64,000 nt of DNA. It comes from VXNE01 sp965200505. GTDB lineage: Bacteria; Pseudomonadota; Gammaproteobacteria; Pseudomonadales; Azotimanducaceae. The notes beneath the pieces are model-generated. The model ran no database searches and was not told where the DNA came from. It saw only the letters and a list, made by a program, of their open reading frames with translations. Shown here one piece after another: positions 18,381 through 26,929 of this stretch (within the stretch, counting starts at the first letter, position 1; each line of letters opens with the position of its first letter). The position numbers and the translations under genes were made by a program. The stretch is from positions 3,658,001-3,722,000 of the forward strand of contig OZ241343.1 of assembly GCA_965200505.1 (NCBI GenBank). Reading direction: 5' to 3'.

Positions 18381-18950
18381 ATGAAGCAGGCGAAGATCAC
18401 CGTAGCCGCTTTGGCCGCCATGCTGGCGTCCGGAGCGCTAGCGGAGGACTATGTGGATGACTGGGGCCCGGCCTTGGGTGACAAGGCGCCAGCCATTGAA
18501 GCGCAAGACCAAAGCGGCACCGTGAGGGACTTCGCGTCTCTGGCGGGCGAGCGTGGGCTGGCGCTGTTCATGACCCGTTCCGCCGATTGGTGACCCTTCT
18601 GCAAGCACCAGTTGGTTCAACTGGACGAATGGCGGGAGCGGTTTGAGGCGCTCGGCGTGAAGGTGGCCGGCATGGCCTATGACGACTTGGAGATACTGAC
18701 GTCCTTCCACGCCGAGCGGGAGCTGGGTTATCCCCTGCTCAGGGATGCGGACGCCAAGCACGCGATCAGTTTCGACGTGCTGAACGAGTACTACGGGCCC
18801 GGCTCCTTTGCCTATGGCATACCGCATCCGGGCATCTTCTACATTTCGCCGGAAGGCACCGTGCTGGCCAAGGTCGCCGTGCCTGGGTATCGGCAAAGGC
18901 CGCCGATGGAAGACGTGTTCGAGGCCGTGGAGCAGGCCGTATCGAACTGA
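18381..18950 (+). CDS. Exported peroxiredoxin-like selenoprotein (Sec at residue 71)
   Basis: Read through the TGA at 18591-18593, this is a 189-residue AhpC/TSA-thioredoxin-fold protein. A signal peptide (1-21, ending ASGALA) is followed by GDKAPAIEAQDQSGTVRDFASL, then RSADW-U-PFCKHQLVQL, and the frame stays open to YRQRPPMEDVFEAVEQAVSN. In cysteine-containing relatives the U position is the CxxC redox cysteine (DWCPFCK). The second cysteine (Cys74) is kept. Family pattern continues on both sides of the TGA in the same frame, which argues against a random stop. A stem-loop with the right position and loop follows (18608-18624). Expected role: reducing peroxides or disulfides in the periplasm. 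The selA/B/C/D machinery is not in this window; a nonsense mutation is the alternative. Confidence 0.82.
18591..18624 (+). promoter_or_regulatory. Bacterial SECIS element with its UGA codon
   Basis: The UGA (18591-18593) is followed by a perfect 6-bp hairpin: CCAGTT (18608-18613), loop GGTTC (18614-18618), AACTGG (18619-18624). The apical loop begins 20 bases after the UGA, inside the 16-37 base range described for bacterial SECIS elements. The loop has G in its first two positions, as the model requires and similar to the fdhF loop. It lies within the coding sequence, as bacterial SECIS elements do. Confidence 0.75.
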
Positions 18951-19099
18951 CGGGGCCAGCTACCGCGCTAGCCGCTTGGGCGTCGTGCAAAAGGCCGCCC
19001 GCCGGTTGTCGGCGGTGCGTGGTTGTGGCGTCGCCAACCAGCCCTTCGCCAAGGCTCCCGGTTGCTGCGGGTCGAGATAGCGCCTCGGTGCAAGCCGCC

Positions 19100-19474
19100 T
19101 TAAGCGGCGGCGCGGTGGCGCCAAAACAGCAGCCAGCAGCCGCCAATGATGAGGGCAGCGGCCCCGAGATCCGTCACCAGGTAGCGAGCCAGATCGGCGG
19201 GGGGATTGTTGAGCCTCTGCAGAAACACGTAGTGCAGCAAGGCGTAGGTGCCACCGAAGATCAGCCCATAGCGCAACGGGGCGCTGCGATAGACCTTCCA
19301 TAACGCCAGCGTCTGCAGCGTCACCACGATGAGCTCCACCGGCAACACGCCCCGCAGGAAAAAGCTGCCGGTGATGTCCATCCACCGGCTAGCCGCCCTC
19401 AGCCAAATGAACAACCCCACCTCGCTGAAGACGACACTCAAAATCGCGGCGAGTACGACCAGGGCGATCTTCAT
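19100..19474 (-). CDS. Small integral membrane protein, unknown function
   Basis: This 124-residue protein has four hydrophobic stretches: about 3-25, 40-62, 68-86 and 97-115. The first, MKIALVVLAAILSVVFSEVG, could also act as a signal anchor. The C-terminus is basic (WRHRAAA). I do not recognise the family and see no catalytic motif. It lies between the selenoprotein gene (convergent) and the IS481-like element, 189 bases from the IS left end. Strong hydrophobic periodicity and a normal start support it as a real gene. Confidence 0.65.
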   Translation of the reverse strand: MKIALVVLAAILSVVFSEVGLFIWLRAASRWMDITGSFFLRGVLPVELIVVTLQTLALWKVYRSAPLRYGLIFGGTYALLHYVFLQRLNNPPADLARYLVTDLGAAALIIGGCWLLFWRHRAAA

Positions 19475-19760
19475 GTCTTAAGCTCCCGGCAAAGTCCATG
19501 CGACTTGCATTCTAACGCGCTCGGGCCTAAGGAGAGGGGCAATCGCGGCGTTCGAGATCCTGAACGCCGCCGCGGAAGCGCACGGGAACGAGGGCGGCCG
19601 CGCACCGGCGCACTCGCCGCCTGCCAGCTCGCTTCGAACGGATGGCGATGGCGGCGCTTTGGCAGGGGTGATCAGGTTCAGACACATTTGAGACTTTTCC
19701 GGCCGTCGCCGAGGCTGCGTTGGAGGAGGCTTGAGCAGCTTTGGCCGGGGGTGTGGGGGT

Positions 19761-19790
19761 CCGCCCTCCCGCACTAGTGCGGGAGGGCGG
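19761..19790. repeat. Perfect 30-bp palindrome inside the IS, upstream of the transposase
   Basis: CCGCCCTCCCGCACT is followed directly by its exact reverse complement, centred on ACTAGT. It lies 46 bases before the transposase ATG inside the element. A very stable RNA hairpin here could stop read-through transcription from flanking promoters or shape transposase expression. With no loop it would extrude as a cruciform only under supercoiling. Confidence 0.85.
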
Positions 19791-19836
19791 GGTTCAGGCA
19801 TTCTTTCGGTTCAACCAAAACTGAAGGAGCCTGAAC

Positions 19837-20859
19837 ATGCAGCAGATTTACCTGCCGAAGGCAGTATGCCGCGGAGTCCGCGTCGATGTCCACGCGCCGC
19901 CGGAGGCGGTGGAGAGGCACCGGCGCATCCGCCTCTACGAGCGGCTGCGGGCCGGGGGATGCTCCGAGGCCTTGGCCCTGGAGGCGGTCGGGACGCCCCG
20001 GAGCACCCTGTTCCGCTGGCGCCGGTCGTTCCAGCGGCTCGGGCTGGCCGGGCTGTCGGACCGCAGCCGCCGGCCGGCGAGGGCGCGCCGGCCGCGGTGG
20101 ACGCGCCGGGACGAGGCGGCGGTCTGGGACATGCGGCGGCGCTTCCCCTTCATGGGCCGGGCGAAGATCCGCGTCATGCTGGCCCGCGAGGGGAGGGTCC
20201 TGAGCGAGGCGACCGTCGGGCGCATCCTCGCCAAGGGCGTCCGCCTGGGGCGCATCCGTCCCTGCGCCTTCTGCCGCGGGCGGGTCGCGGCCAAGCGGCG
20301 GCGGCGCTTCAACGGGCACGCCCGGCGCTGGCGCGCCGGCATGAAGGCCCAGGCGCCCGGCGAACTCGTGCAGGTCGACCACATGACCCTGAACTTCCCG
20401 GGGACGCGGATCAAGGAGTTCCGCGCCGTGTGCCCCTTCACCAAGATGATGGTGTCCCGGGCCCACGCCCGCGCCACCGCCCTCAACGCCAAGCGGTTCC
20501 TCGCCGAGATGCTCAAAGACCTGCCGTTCCCCGTCCGGTCCGTGCAGGTGGACGGCGGCTCCGAGTTCAGGAGGGACTTCGAGGAGGCCAGCCGGGAGGC
20601 GGACATCCCCCTGTTCGTCCTGCCTCCCAAGAGCCCCGAGCGCAACGGCTGCGTCGAGAAGGCCAACGACTCGTCAAGGACGGAGTTCTGGGGCCTTTAC
20701 TCCGGCGGACTGACCCTCGACGAACTGCGGCCCCGACTCGCCGGGCACCAGCACTTCCACAACCATGTCAGGCCCCACCAGTCCTTGAGCATGCAAACCC
20801 CCATGGAGTACTTTCAATCCCTGCCGAAGGAAGGCCAGACCCAGTCCCACATGTACTGA
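19837..20859 (+). CDS. IS481-family transposase
   Basis: This 340-residue DDE transposase has an N-terminal helix-turn-helix (about 25-75, ERLRAGGCSEALALEAVGTPRSTLFRWRR split over two helices) and a basic linker. The rve integrase core shows QVDHMT (first Asp), VQVDGGSEF (second Asp) and SPERNGCVEKAND (catalytic Glu). The C-terminus ends NHVRPHQSLSMQTPMEYFQ, typical of IS481 and IS3 cores. AAGGAG lies 9-14 bases before the ATG. The stop at 20857-20859 falls inside the right inverted repeat. No frameshift is needed, unlike IS3. Confidence 0.92.
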   Translation: MQQIYLPKAVCRGVRVDVHAPPEAVERHRRIRLYERLRAGGCSEALALEAVGTPRSTLFRWRRSFQRLGLAGLSDRSRRPARARRPRWTRRDEAAVWDMRRRFPFMGRAKIRVMLAREGRVLSEATVGRILAKGVRLGRIRPCAFCRGRVAAKRRRRFNGHARRWRAGMKAQAPGELVQVDHMTLNFPGTRIKEFRAVCPFTKMMVSRAHARATALNAKRFLAEMLKDLPFPVRSVQVDGGSEFRRDFEEASREADIPLFVLPPKSPERNGCVEKANDSSRTEFWGLYSGGLTLDELRPRLAGHQHFHNHVRPHQSLSMQTPMEYFQSLPKEGQTQSHMY

Positions 20860-20938
20860 GCGAGATCAAGGGGTTGACGATGAGGTTCCTAGGGCCGTAG
20901 TCTCGGCGTCAATCCGCTTCGACTACGGAGACTCGAAC

Positions 20939-21538
20939 ATGAAACGAATCATCATCATGCTTGCGGGCGTTTTGTTGGCGACGGGTGCGGCCGCGCAAGA
21001 CCGCATCCTTGACAACTACATAAGCACCCTCTGCAACAGAATGAATGATGCAGCACGATTGGCCGTTGCCGGGGCGCAACAGAAAGTGGCCTAGAGTTTG
21101 ACTTACGGAGTAATCCACCGCGTAGGCGAACGGCTTGTTTTCGATAACCTTCCCGATGCCGACGACAGGGTTAAGGCGACGATCAAGGATGATTGGTCAG
21201 AATACGCCATCGTGCTAGTTGATCGAGCTTACAACCCGCACGAGCATAGCTGGTTTAGCCCCCACAGCACTAACCTTTGCGTTTGGAATCTTGACCGTTG
21301 CGTTAGCCATGCGGCCCGTGCGTACAATCTGATTTTTCCAAGCGGTGCCGAAGCGCGGACGGCCGCACGAACGCGCTTGCAGAATTTTCAAGGGGTTTGC
21401 AAACCCCCCGAATACAACCAAGATGATGAGGGCGCGTGTGCGGTGGGGTTTGATGAGCCGTTCGTTGGTGAGTCGGTTGACCCCTTGCTTAGGTTGAGCT
21501 TGTCATGTCAGAGAAAAATTGGCGGCTTTCCCAATTGA
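20939..21538 (+). pseudogene. Exported protein gene interrupted by an in-frame TAG
   Basis: An ATG at 20939 with GGAG 8 bases upstream opens a 51-residue product with a clear signal peptide (MKRIIIMLAGVLLATGAAAQ). It stops at TAG 21092-21094. The same frame then stays open for 147 further codons to 21538 (SLTYGVIHRVGERLVFDNLPD and onward), with six cysteines that suit a disulfide-bonded exported domain. One amber change in a roughly 199-codon gene explains this best; read-through cannot be excluded. I do not recognise the protein. Base composition is visibly lower in G+C than neighbours, suggesting transfer. A TTGACG at 20874, just outside the IS, may be part of its promoter. Confidence 0.6.
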
Positions 21539-21770
21539 CACACAACGGAGACTGAAAAAATAGATCCCCGCCAACTACGTAATCCGACTCACACGCCTTC
21601 CTAGAGCGTTCCTACGCGCCCCCCTTCAGCATTTGTGTCCTAACCCTTCCGGCGAGTGCCACGCCTCATGTTCCGGCCCAAGGAACGCGACAGTGTTAAT
21701 CGCGCTCGCGTTTTTCGGGTTCTTGTCGATATGGTGCAATTCAGTAAAATCAAGAGATTAGGGGCGTCAT

Positions 21771-21858
21771 TGGCGGAGGGGCAGGGATTCGAACCCTGGG
21801 GGGTGTTAGCCCCTCTGGTTTTCAAGACCAGCGCTTTAGACCACTCAGCCACCCCTCC
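21771..21858 (-). tRNA. tRNA-Ser (anticodon TGA)
   Basis: The minus strand reads GGAGGGG at the 5' end, pairing with CCCCTCC before G and an encoded CCA. The D arm is GGCTGAGTGGTCTAAAGCGC. The anticodon loop CTTGAAA carries TGA, and a long variable arm marks class II. The T arm GGTTCGAATCC is standard. Length is 88 including CCA. Its codon is TCA. It lies between the amber-broken gene and the DUF4143 remnant, a typical island attachment position. Confidence 0.96.
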
Positions 21859-21918
21859 GGGTGACGCTTGAGGCATCCTAACACGGGGCGAGGCTGAAGA
21901 CCGATGGCGTCCGGTGCG

Positions 21919-22134
21919 TCAGTGCCACCAGTCGCCTTCGTGCAGTTCGGCCCACGGCATCAACCGCCCGCCCGGTGCTTGACGATTTCGGACGCCACCC
22001 ACGTCCCGAAGATCGCGCCACAGCGTGGATTTGCCGCTCTGCCGCGGGCCGGTGAGCGTGACGACGGGGAAGCGCTGCGCCGCTTGCCGGATGTTCGTAG
22101 CCAAGTCGCGCTCGACGATCATGTGGCCGAGCAT
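21919..22134 (-). pseudogene. Remnant of a DUF4143-type AAA+ ATPase (internal deletion)
   Basis: The 71-residue frame begins MLGHMIVERDLATNIRQAAQ and RFPVVTLTGPRQSGKSTLWRDL, the normal start of the AAA/DUF4143 ATPases, with Walker A GPRQSGKST. It then jumps to RLMPWAELHEGDWWH, which looks like the end of such a protein. Full-length members are around 400 residues, so most of the ATPase and the whole DUF4143 domain are missing. The join lies near 22005-22020. It sits 60 bases from tRNA-Ser, in a patch with other decayed genes. Confidence 0.6.
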
Positions 22135-22218
22135 GGCACAAGAGTGAGGCTAATTCAAAATTAGATTTTGGATCTGCACCTCGGTGCTGGGCTCGCGTAG
22201 AAACCGATTCAAGCCCCG

Positions 22219-25200
22219 TCAATGGAAGTTCCGGCTGCGAAAGGACGCTCCCGCATCTGGTCGCACCGATAGGGCCATGAGCTTGTCCGTCAAGTCTTCC
22301 ACATGCCCGGCGATCACATGCACCACTTCGCCGTCCCGCTCCACCGTGCCCTTGATGGCCAACAGCCGGCCTTGCAGCAGCTCGGCGCGATAGCGTTGTA
22401 GCACGGTGTTCCAAATCACGATGTTGCTGTTGCCCGTCTCGTCTTCCAAGGTCATGAAGATCACGCCGGTGGCCGTGCCCGGACGCTGCCGGCAGGTGAC
22501 CACACCGGCCACTCGCACGAACTGCCGTCGGCGGCAATCAAGCAGGTCAACGGCGGTGAGGCAGGCGCGAAACGCGGCGTCTTCGCGCAGCAATGCCATC
22601 GGGTGCGGGCCGGCGGTGAGGCCCAGATAGCGGTAGTCCGCGATCAAGTCATCGCCCGCGCTTGGGTTTGGCAGGCGCGCACGGGTGCGGTAGGGCGCAT
22701 GGGCCTCGGCCACCTGCCACATCGCGCTTGGATTCTCCACCCCGGCGGCGTCCCAATGGGCTTGGTGGCGATGCCCGATCAGCCCCTTGAGCGCACCGGC
22801 GCGGGCCAAAAACCTAAGTTCCTCCTTGCTCAAGCCGGCACGGCGGCTGAGATCGCCCACATCCTGGAATGGCTGCGTGGCGGCGATGCGATGCCCCGCT
22901 TCCTCGGCGAGGCCCTTGATCTGCCGCAGGCCGATGCGAATGGCCGGCGGCGCTTCGGCGCCTTGGAAACGCAGCCGGCCATCGGTTTCGCCTCCAACTC
23001 GAGCGGGTTCCAGGCGGTAATCCCAGCCGCTTTTCTGCACATCCACGTCGCGCGCCTCCACGCCATGCGCGGCCGCATCCTGCATGAGTTGGGAGGGGCT
23101 GTAGAAGCCCATGGGCAAGCTGTTCAGCAGCCCGCAGTAGAACGCGCTCGTCGCGTGGCGCTTCAGCCAAGCGGAAACGTAGGCCAACAGCGCGAAACTC
23201 GCCGCGTGGGATTCCGGGAAGCCATATTCCCCGAAGCCCTTGATCTGCCGAAACAGGCGCTTGGCGAACTCCCGCTCGTGGCCGCGTTCCAACATGCCGT
23301 TGATGAGCTTCTGTTCGAAATGCTCAAGCCCGCCGCGGCGGTGCCAAGCGGCCATGGCGCGGCGCAGTTGATCCGCCTCGCCGCCGGTGAAGCCGGCCGC
23401 GGTCATGGCGAGTTCGATCACTTGCTCTTGGAAGATCGGCACGCCCAAGGTGCGGCCCAGCACCTTGCGCACCGAGTCGTCGGCGTAGTGGATGGGTTCC
23501 TCGCCGCGCCGCCGCCGCAGGTAAGGATGAACCATGTCGCCCTGAATCGGGCCTGGGCGCACGATGGCCACTTCAATCACCAAGTCGTAGAAGCACTCGG
23601 GACGCAACCGCGGCAACATCGCCATCTGCGCGCGGGATTCCACTTGGAACACGCCCACGCTGTCACCGTGTTGCAGCATGGCGTAGGTTTCCGGATCTTC
23701 CGCCGGGATGTCCGAAACGGTGAGGTCGGGCGCGGTTGGGTCGCCGTGGCGGCGTCTGAAGTCGTTGACGAGGGCCAAGGTCTTCCGAATCGCCGTGAGC
23801 ATGCCGAGCCCCAGCACATCCACCTTCAATAGGCCGAGAGACTCCAGATCGTCCTTGTCCCATTGGATGACGGTGCGTTCCGGCATGGCCGCGTTCTCGA
23901 TGGGCACCAGCTGCGACAGCGCTCCGCGGGCGATCACAAAACCACCGACATGCTGCGAAAGGTGCCGCGGAAAGCCGAGAATCTCATTCACCAGAGTGAA
24001 GAATTGCCGGGCGACGAGGCTCTGCGGATCCAAGCTGGCGGCGCGCAGGCGCGCCTCGATGGCTTCGCGGCCATCCCACCAAGCCATGGATTTCGCCAGC
24101 CCGTCGAGCAGGCTCGCATCCAACCCCAAGGCGCTTCCCACGTCCCGGATGGCACTGCGCGGCCGGTAGGTGATGAGCGTGGCGGCGAGCGCCGCACGGT
24201 CGCGTCCGTAGCGCCCATAGATGTACTGGATGATTTCCTCGCGCCGCTCGTGCTCGAAGTCGATGTCGATGTCCGGCGGCTCGTCGCGCTCCTTGGAAAT
24301 GAAGCGCTCGAACAACACATGCTGACGCGATGGATCCACTTCCGTCACATGCAGGCAGTAGCACACCGCCGAATTGGCCGCGGAGCCGCGGCCTTGGCAG
24401 AGGATGCCGAGTTGCCGCGCCTGCCGGACGATGTCGTAAACGGTGAGGAAGTAATGCTCATAGGCCAGTTCGCCGATGAGCTCAAGTTCCTTCTCCAAGA
24501 GCGTGGACACCGCTGCCGGCGCACCGTCCGGCCATCGCTCCTTGGCGCCGGCGAACACTAGCTGGCGCAAATGCGCACCCGGCGTGGTGCCGGCCGGCAC
24601 CACTTCCTCTGGATATTCGTAACGCAGCTCGTCCAAGGAGAAGCTGCAGGCTTGCGCCACCGTGATGGTCTCGGCAAGCAGTTCCTCGGGATAAAGCTCC
24701 GCCAAGCGGGGCAGGGGGCGCAGATGGCGTTCGCTGTTCGATTGCGCCTGGCGGCCGAGTGCCGCCACCGTCTTGCGGGTGCGGATGGCGGTGACGACAT
24801 CCTGCAAGGGCTTGCGCTCGGGCACATGCATGTGGACATCGTTGCTGGCGACGATGGGCAAGCCGAGCCGCGAGGCGAGCACCAGCACATGGGCGGCCTT
24901 GTCCATGTCGAAAGGGTCGAGGGCCACTTCCAGCGCCAAGCGCAGGTTCGGCAGCAGCGCCTTGAGGCGGCGGCCCTCGCCGATGAGTTCCGAGATGGGC
25001 TTGAGCGCTGGAATCCAAAGCGCGAGACACGCATCGACGGCACCCTGCAAATCATCCACCCGCAACGAATAAGCGCCCTTCGCGCCGCGCCGCCGGCCGA
25101 GGGTGATGAGTTGGCAGAGCTGGCCATAGGCATGGCGGTTGGGCGCCAGCAGCACCACATGGGCGCCCTCGGCAAAGTGGAACTCGGCGCCGATGATGAG

Positions 25201-25443
25201 CCGGATGCCGGCCTGGCCGCGCCGTTCGCTTTCCGCGTTGCGGGCTTTGGCGGCGACATGCGCCCGCACCACGCCGGCCACGGAACATTCATCGGTGATG
25301 GCGATGGCGGCGTAACCGAGTTGCCAAGCCCGTTCCACCAGTTCCTCCGGGTGCGAGGCGCCACGCAGGAACGAGAAGTTCGACACGGTGTGCAACTCCG
25401 CGAACGCACAGGACGGCGCTTGGCGCTTAAGCGAAGTAGCCAT
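22219..25443 (-). CDS. dnaE2: Error-prone DNA polymerase DnaE2 (ImuC)
   Basis: This 1074-residue C-family polymerase does SOS mutagenic synthesis with ImuA and ImuB. The N-terminal PHP domain starts AELHTVSNFSFLRGASHPEELV. The palm holds PDIDIDFEHERREEIIQYIYGRYGR with the catalytic aspartates. Other markers are GRGSAANSAVCYCLHVTEVDP, SQHVGGFVIARG, FPESHAASFALLAYVSAWLKRH and a C-terminal OB domain (VTCRQRPGTATGVIFMTLEDE) ending SRNFH. The ATG at 25443 overlaps the imuB end by 17 bases. The frame stays open beyond it but imuB coding occupies that stretch. It shares the LexA-controlled operon starting at imuA. Confidence 0.96.
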   Translation of the reverse strand: MATSLKRQAPSCAFAELHTVSNFSFLRGASHPEELVERAWQLGYAAIAITDECSVAGVVRAHVAAKARNAESERRGQAGIRLIIGAEFHFAEGAHVVLLAPNRHAYGQLCQLITLGRRRGAKGAYSLRVDDLQGAVDACLALWIPALKPISELIGEGRRLKALLPNLRLALEVALDPFDMDKAAHVLVLASRLGLPIVASNDVHMHVPERKPLQDVVTAIRTRKTVAALGRQAQSNSERHLRPLPRLAELYPEELLAETITVAQACSFSLDELRYEYPEEVVPAGTTPGAHLRQLVFAGAKERWPDGAPAAVSTLLEKELELIGELAYEHYFLTVYDIVRQARQLGILCQGRGSAANSAVCYCLHVTEVDPSRQHVLFERFISKERDEPPDIDIDFEHERREEIIQYIYGRYGRDRAALAATLITYRPRSAIRDVGSALGLDASLLDGLAKSMAWWDGREAIEARLRAASLDPQSLVARQFFTLVNEILGFPRHLSQHVGGFVIARGALSQLVPIENAAMPERTVIQWDKDDLESLGLLKVDVLGLGMLTAIRKTLALVNDFRRRHGDPTAPDLTVSDIPAEDPETYAMLQHGDSVGVFQVESRAQMAMLPRLRPECFYDLVIEVAIVRPGPIQGDMVHPYLRRRRGEEPIHYADDSVRKVLGRTLGVPIFQEQVIELAMTAAGFTGGEADQLRRAMAAWHRRGGLEHFEQKLINGMLERGHEREFAKRLFRQIKGFGEYGFPESHAASFALLAYVSAWLKRHATSAFYCGLLNSLPMGFYSPSQLMQDAAAHGVEARDVDVQKSGWDYRLEPARVGGETDGRLRFQGAEAPPAIRIGLRQIKGLAEEAGHRIAATQPFQDVGDLSRRAGLSKEELRFLARAGALKGLIGHRHQAHWDAAGVENPSAMWQVAEAHAPYRTRARLPNPSAGDDLIADYRYLGLTAGPHPMALLREDAAFRACLTAVDLLDCRRRQFVRVAGVVTCRQRPGTATGVIFMTLEDETGNSNIVIWNTVLQRYRAELLQGRLLAIKGTVERDGEVVHVIAGHVEDLTDKLMALSVRPDAGASFRSRNFH

Positions 25444-26920
25444 GCAGGAACCAGCTTTGCGCGGTGGCGTCGTGCTCGGCGGCCGCACCGGCCGGCGCAT
25501 GTTCGCGGAACACCCAGCACTGCGCGCCGTTCGCGGCGGCGGCGACGTAGTAATCCCTGGCCACCGGGTTGCCCCACCAGCCAGCCTCGATGCGCTCCGG
25601 GCCGCTCAGCAGCTTGAGGCCGGCCCCATCCACCGGCCGCGGCGCGTCGAGCAGCCAAAGTGGGCGCCGCGGGGCGCTTGGGACGGCATCTTTTTCCCGT
25701 GCCTGCCACGCGCTGCCCGGCGGTCGCGGCGCCCATGCGAACTCCGGGCGATGGTCATCCACGGCGGCAAGCCCTTGCAGGGCACCTTCGCCAAGCCGCG
25801 CCGCCAGGGTGTCCACCAACTTAAGCGGCGCGTCGGGCGCGGTGGCCGCCACGGAGGCCAACAGGCCATCGCTCGAAGCCGTGAGCGGTGCCACTGCCAC
25901 AGCGCTGAGCGCAATGCTCATCACGGCGTCCGGCAAGGCGGCGCTTTCCAGTTTCAGCCAGCTCACTTCCATGAGCCCCTTGGCGTCGTCGCGGGCCATC
26001 GCGAACCGCGCCTCGACGGCCACGGCTTGCCCTTCGCACGGATGCAGCGGCTCGAAGCGCCACGCCAGCCGCAGGGTGCCGAGTTGCCGCGCCTGCAGCC
26101 AAGCCTCGAGTTCCACGGCGAGACGCCGCATGGGAAAGCGCAGCGCCGCCTTGTTGGAGATGGATTCCACGAGATGAATGGCGCTGGCGAACCGTTCCCG
26201 GGGCGTGATGAACGGGCGCGGATCCGGTGCTGCGCCGATGAGCCGGGCGAGCTGGCCCTGCAGCGCCGGCCCAAAGCGCGCACCGAGCTCGTCGCGCGGC
26301 AAATCCAATAGCTGGCCGATGTTGAAGATGCCCATGTCCGCAAGGCTTTCGATGTCCTGCGCTTCAAGGGCGGCGCAGCGCAGGGGCGTGCGCCGCAACG
26401 CCTCGCGGCTGCTCGCGATGGCGCGGGCGATGCCTTGTTCGTCGTTCGGAATGTTCGCCAGATCGAACGTTTCATCCGCGTGGGCCAGGGCCAGTGCCGC
26501 GGCGGGGGTGGCGGCGAAGGCGATGCGGGAAACATGGCGCAGGCGCGCAAAGAGCGCGTCGAACGCATTGGCGAGGGCCGCCACGCCGCCGAACAGCTTG
26601 AGGCTCGCGCCGATGTCCAGCACGAGGCTGTCCGGCTCGCTTAAGCTCACGCACGGGGTGTGGCGATAGGCCGCTTCCGCCAACTGGCGCAGACGCATGC
26701 GCTCCGCCTCGGCATCCCGCTCGAAATGCTTGAGATGGCCAACGACGCCAAGCGCGGTGGCGAGGCTGCTGCCGGGCATCACGCCGGCCGAGTGCGCGGC
26801 GGCGTTCATCATCAGCACCTGCCCATCTTCCAAGAGCACTGTCGGCGTTGCGGGCTTAGCTGGCTGGCAGCGCTCGAACACCTCGATGCCCAAGGCCGGA
26901 AAACGCACGCCGAACCACAT
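25427..26920 (-). CDS. imuB: DNA polymerase Y-family subunit ImuB
   Basis: This roughly 497-residue Y-family-like protein is the hub of the ImuA-ImuB-DnaE2 mutasome, linking it to the beta clamp. It starts MWFGVRFPALGIEVF and shows LVLDIGASLKLFGG, the helix-hairpin-helix region NIGQLLDLPRDELGARFGPALQGQLARL and WWGNPVARDYYVAAAANGAQCWVF at the C-terminus. ImuB proteins lack a full set of catalytic acidic residues and are considered non-polymerising. I prefer ATG 26920; a GTG at 26926 would add two residues. It begins 9 bases (or 3) after imuA and overlaps dnaE2 by 17. Confidence 0.92.
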   Translation of the reverse strand: MWFGVRFPALGIEVFERCQPAKPATPTVLLEDGQVLMMNAAAHSAGVMPGSSLATALGVVGHLKHFERDAEAERMRLRQLAEAAYRHTPCVSLSEPDSLVLDIGASLKLFGGVAALANAFDALFARLRHVSRIAFAATPAAALALAHADETFDLANIPNDEQGIARAIASSREALRRTPLRCAALEAQDIESLADMGIFNIGQLLDLPRDELGARFGPALQGQLARLIGAAPDPRPFITPRERFASAIHLVESISNKAALRFPMRRLAVELEAWLQARQLGTLRLAWRFEPLHPCEGQAVAVEARFAMARDDAKGLMEVSWLKLESAALPDAVMSIALSAVAVAPLTASSDGLLASVAATAPDAPLKLVDTLAARLGEGALQGLAAVDDHRPEFAWAPRPPGSAWQAREKDAVPSAPRRPLWLLDAPRPVDGAGLKLLSGPERIEAGWWGNPVARDYYVAAAANGAQCWVFREHAPAGAAAEHDATAQSWFLHGYFA

Positions 26921-26929
26921 GGCCACTGG

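Larger units (their letters stand above)
19664..20873. mobile_element. Complete IS481-like insertion sequence with 5-bp target duplication
   Basis: The element runs 19669-20868 (1200 bp). Its ends are imperfect inverted repeats: the left starts TGATCAGGTTCAGACACATT and the right, read inward, starts TGATCTCGCTCAGTACATG, with the similarity continuing through GACT and GGCC. The same 5 bases, AGGGG, flank it at 19664-19668 and 20869-20873, a clean target duplication. A single integrase-core transposase fills the interior. Intact ends, duplication and open frame suggest a recent insertion. It sits in non-coding sequence and does not obviously break a gene. Confidence 0.88.

Noticed and set aside
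18309..18950. The TGA in the redoxin could mean Trp (genetic code 4) or a simple nonsense mutation.
   Set aside because: TGA is a true stop in many genes here (clpA, infA, cas3, csb2), so code 4 is excluded. A nonsense mutation is possible but would not explain its exact place at the redox cysteine plus a well-placed SECIS hairpin.
22135..22218. An AT-rich inverted repeat (CTAATT / AATTAG) behind dnaE2 as a terminator.
   Set aside because: The stem is only six AT pairs with no T run in the transcribed direction, too weak to call.
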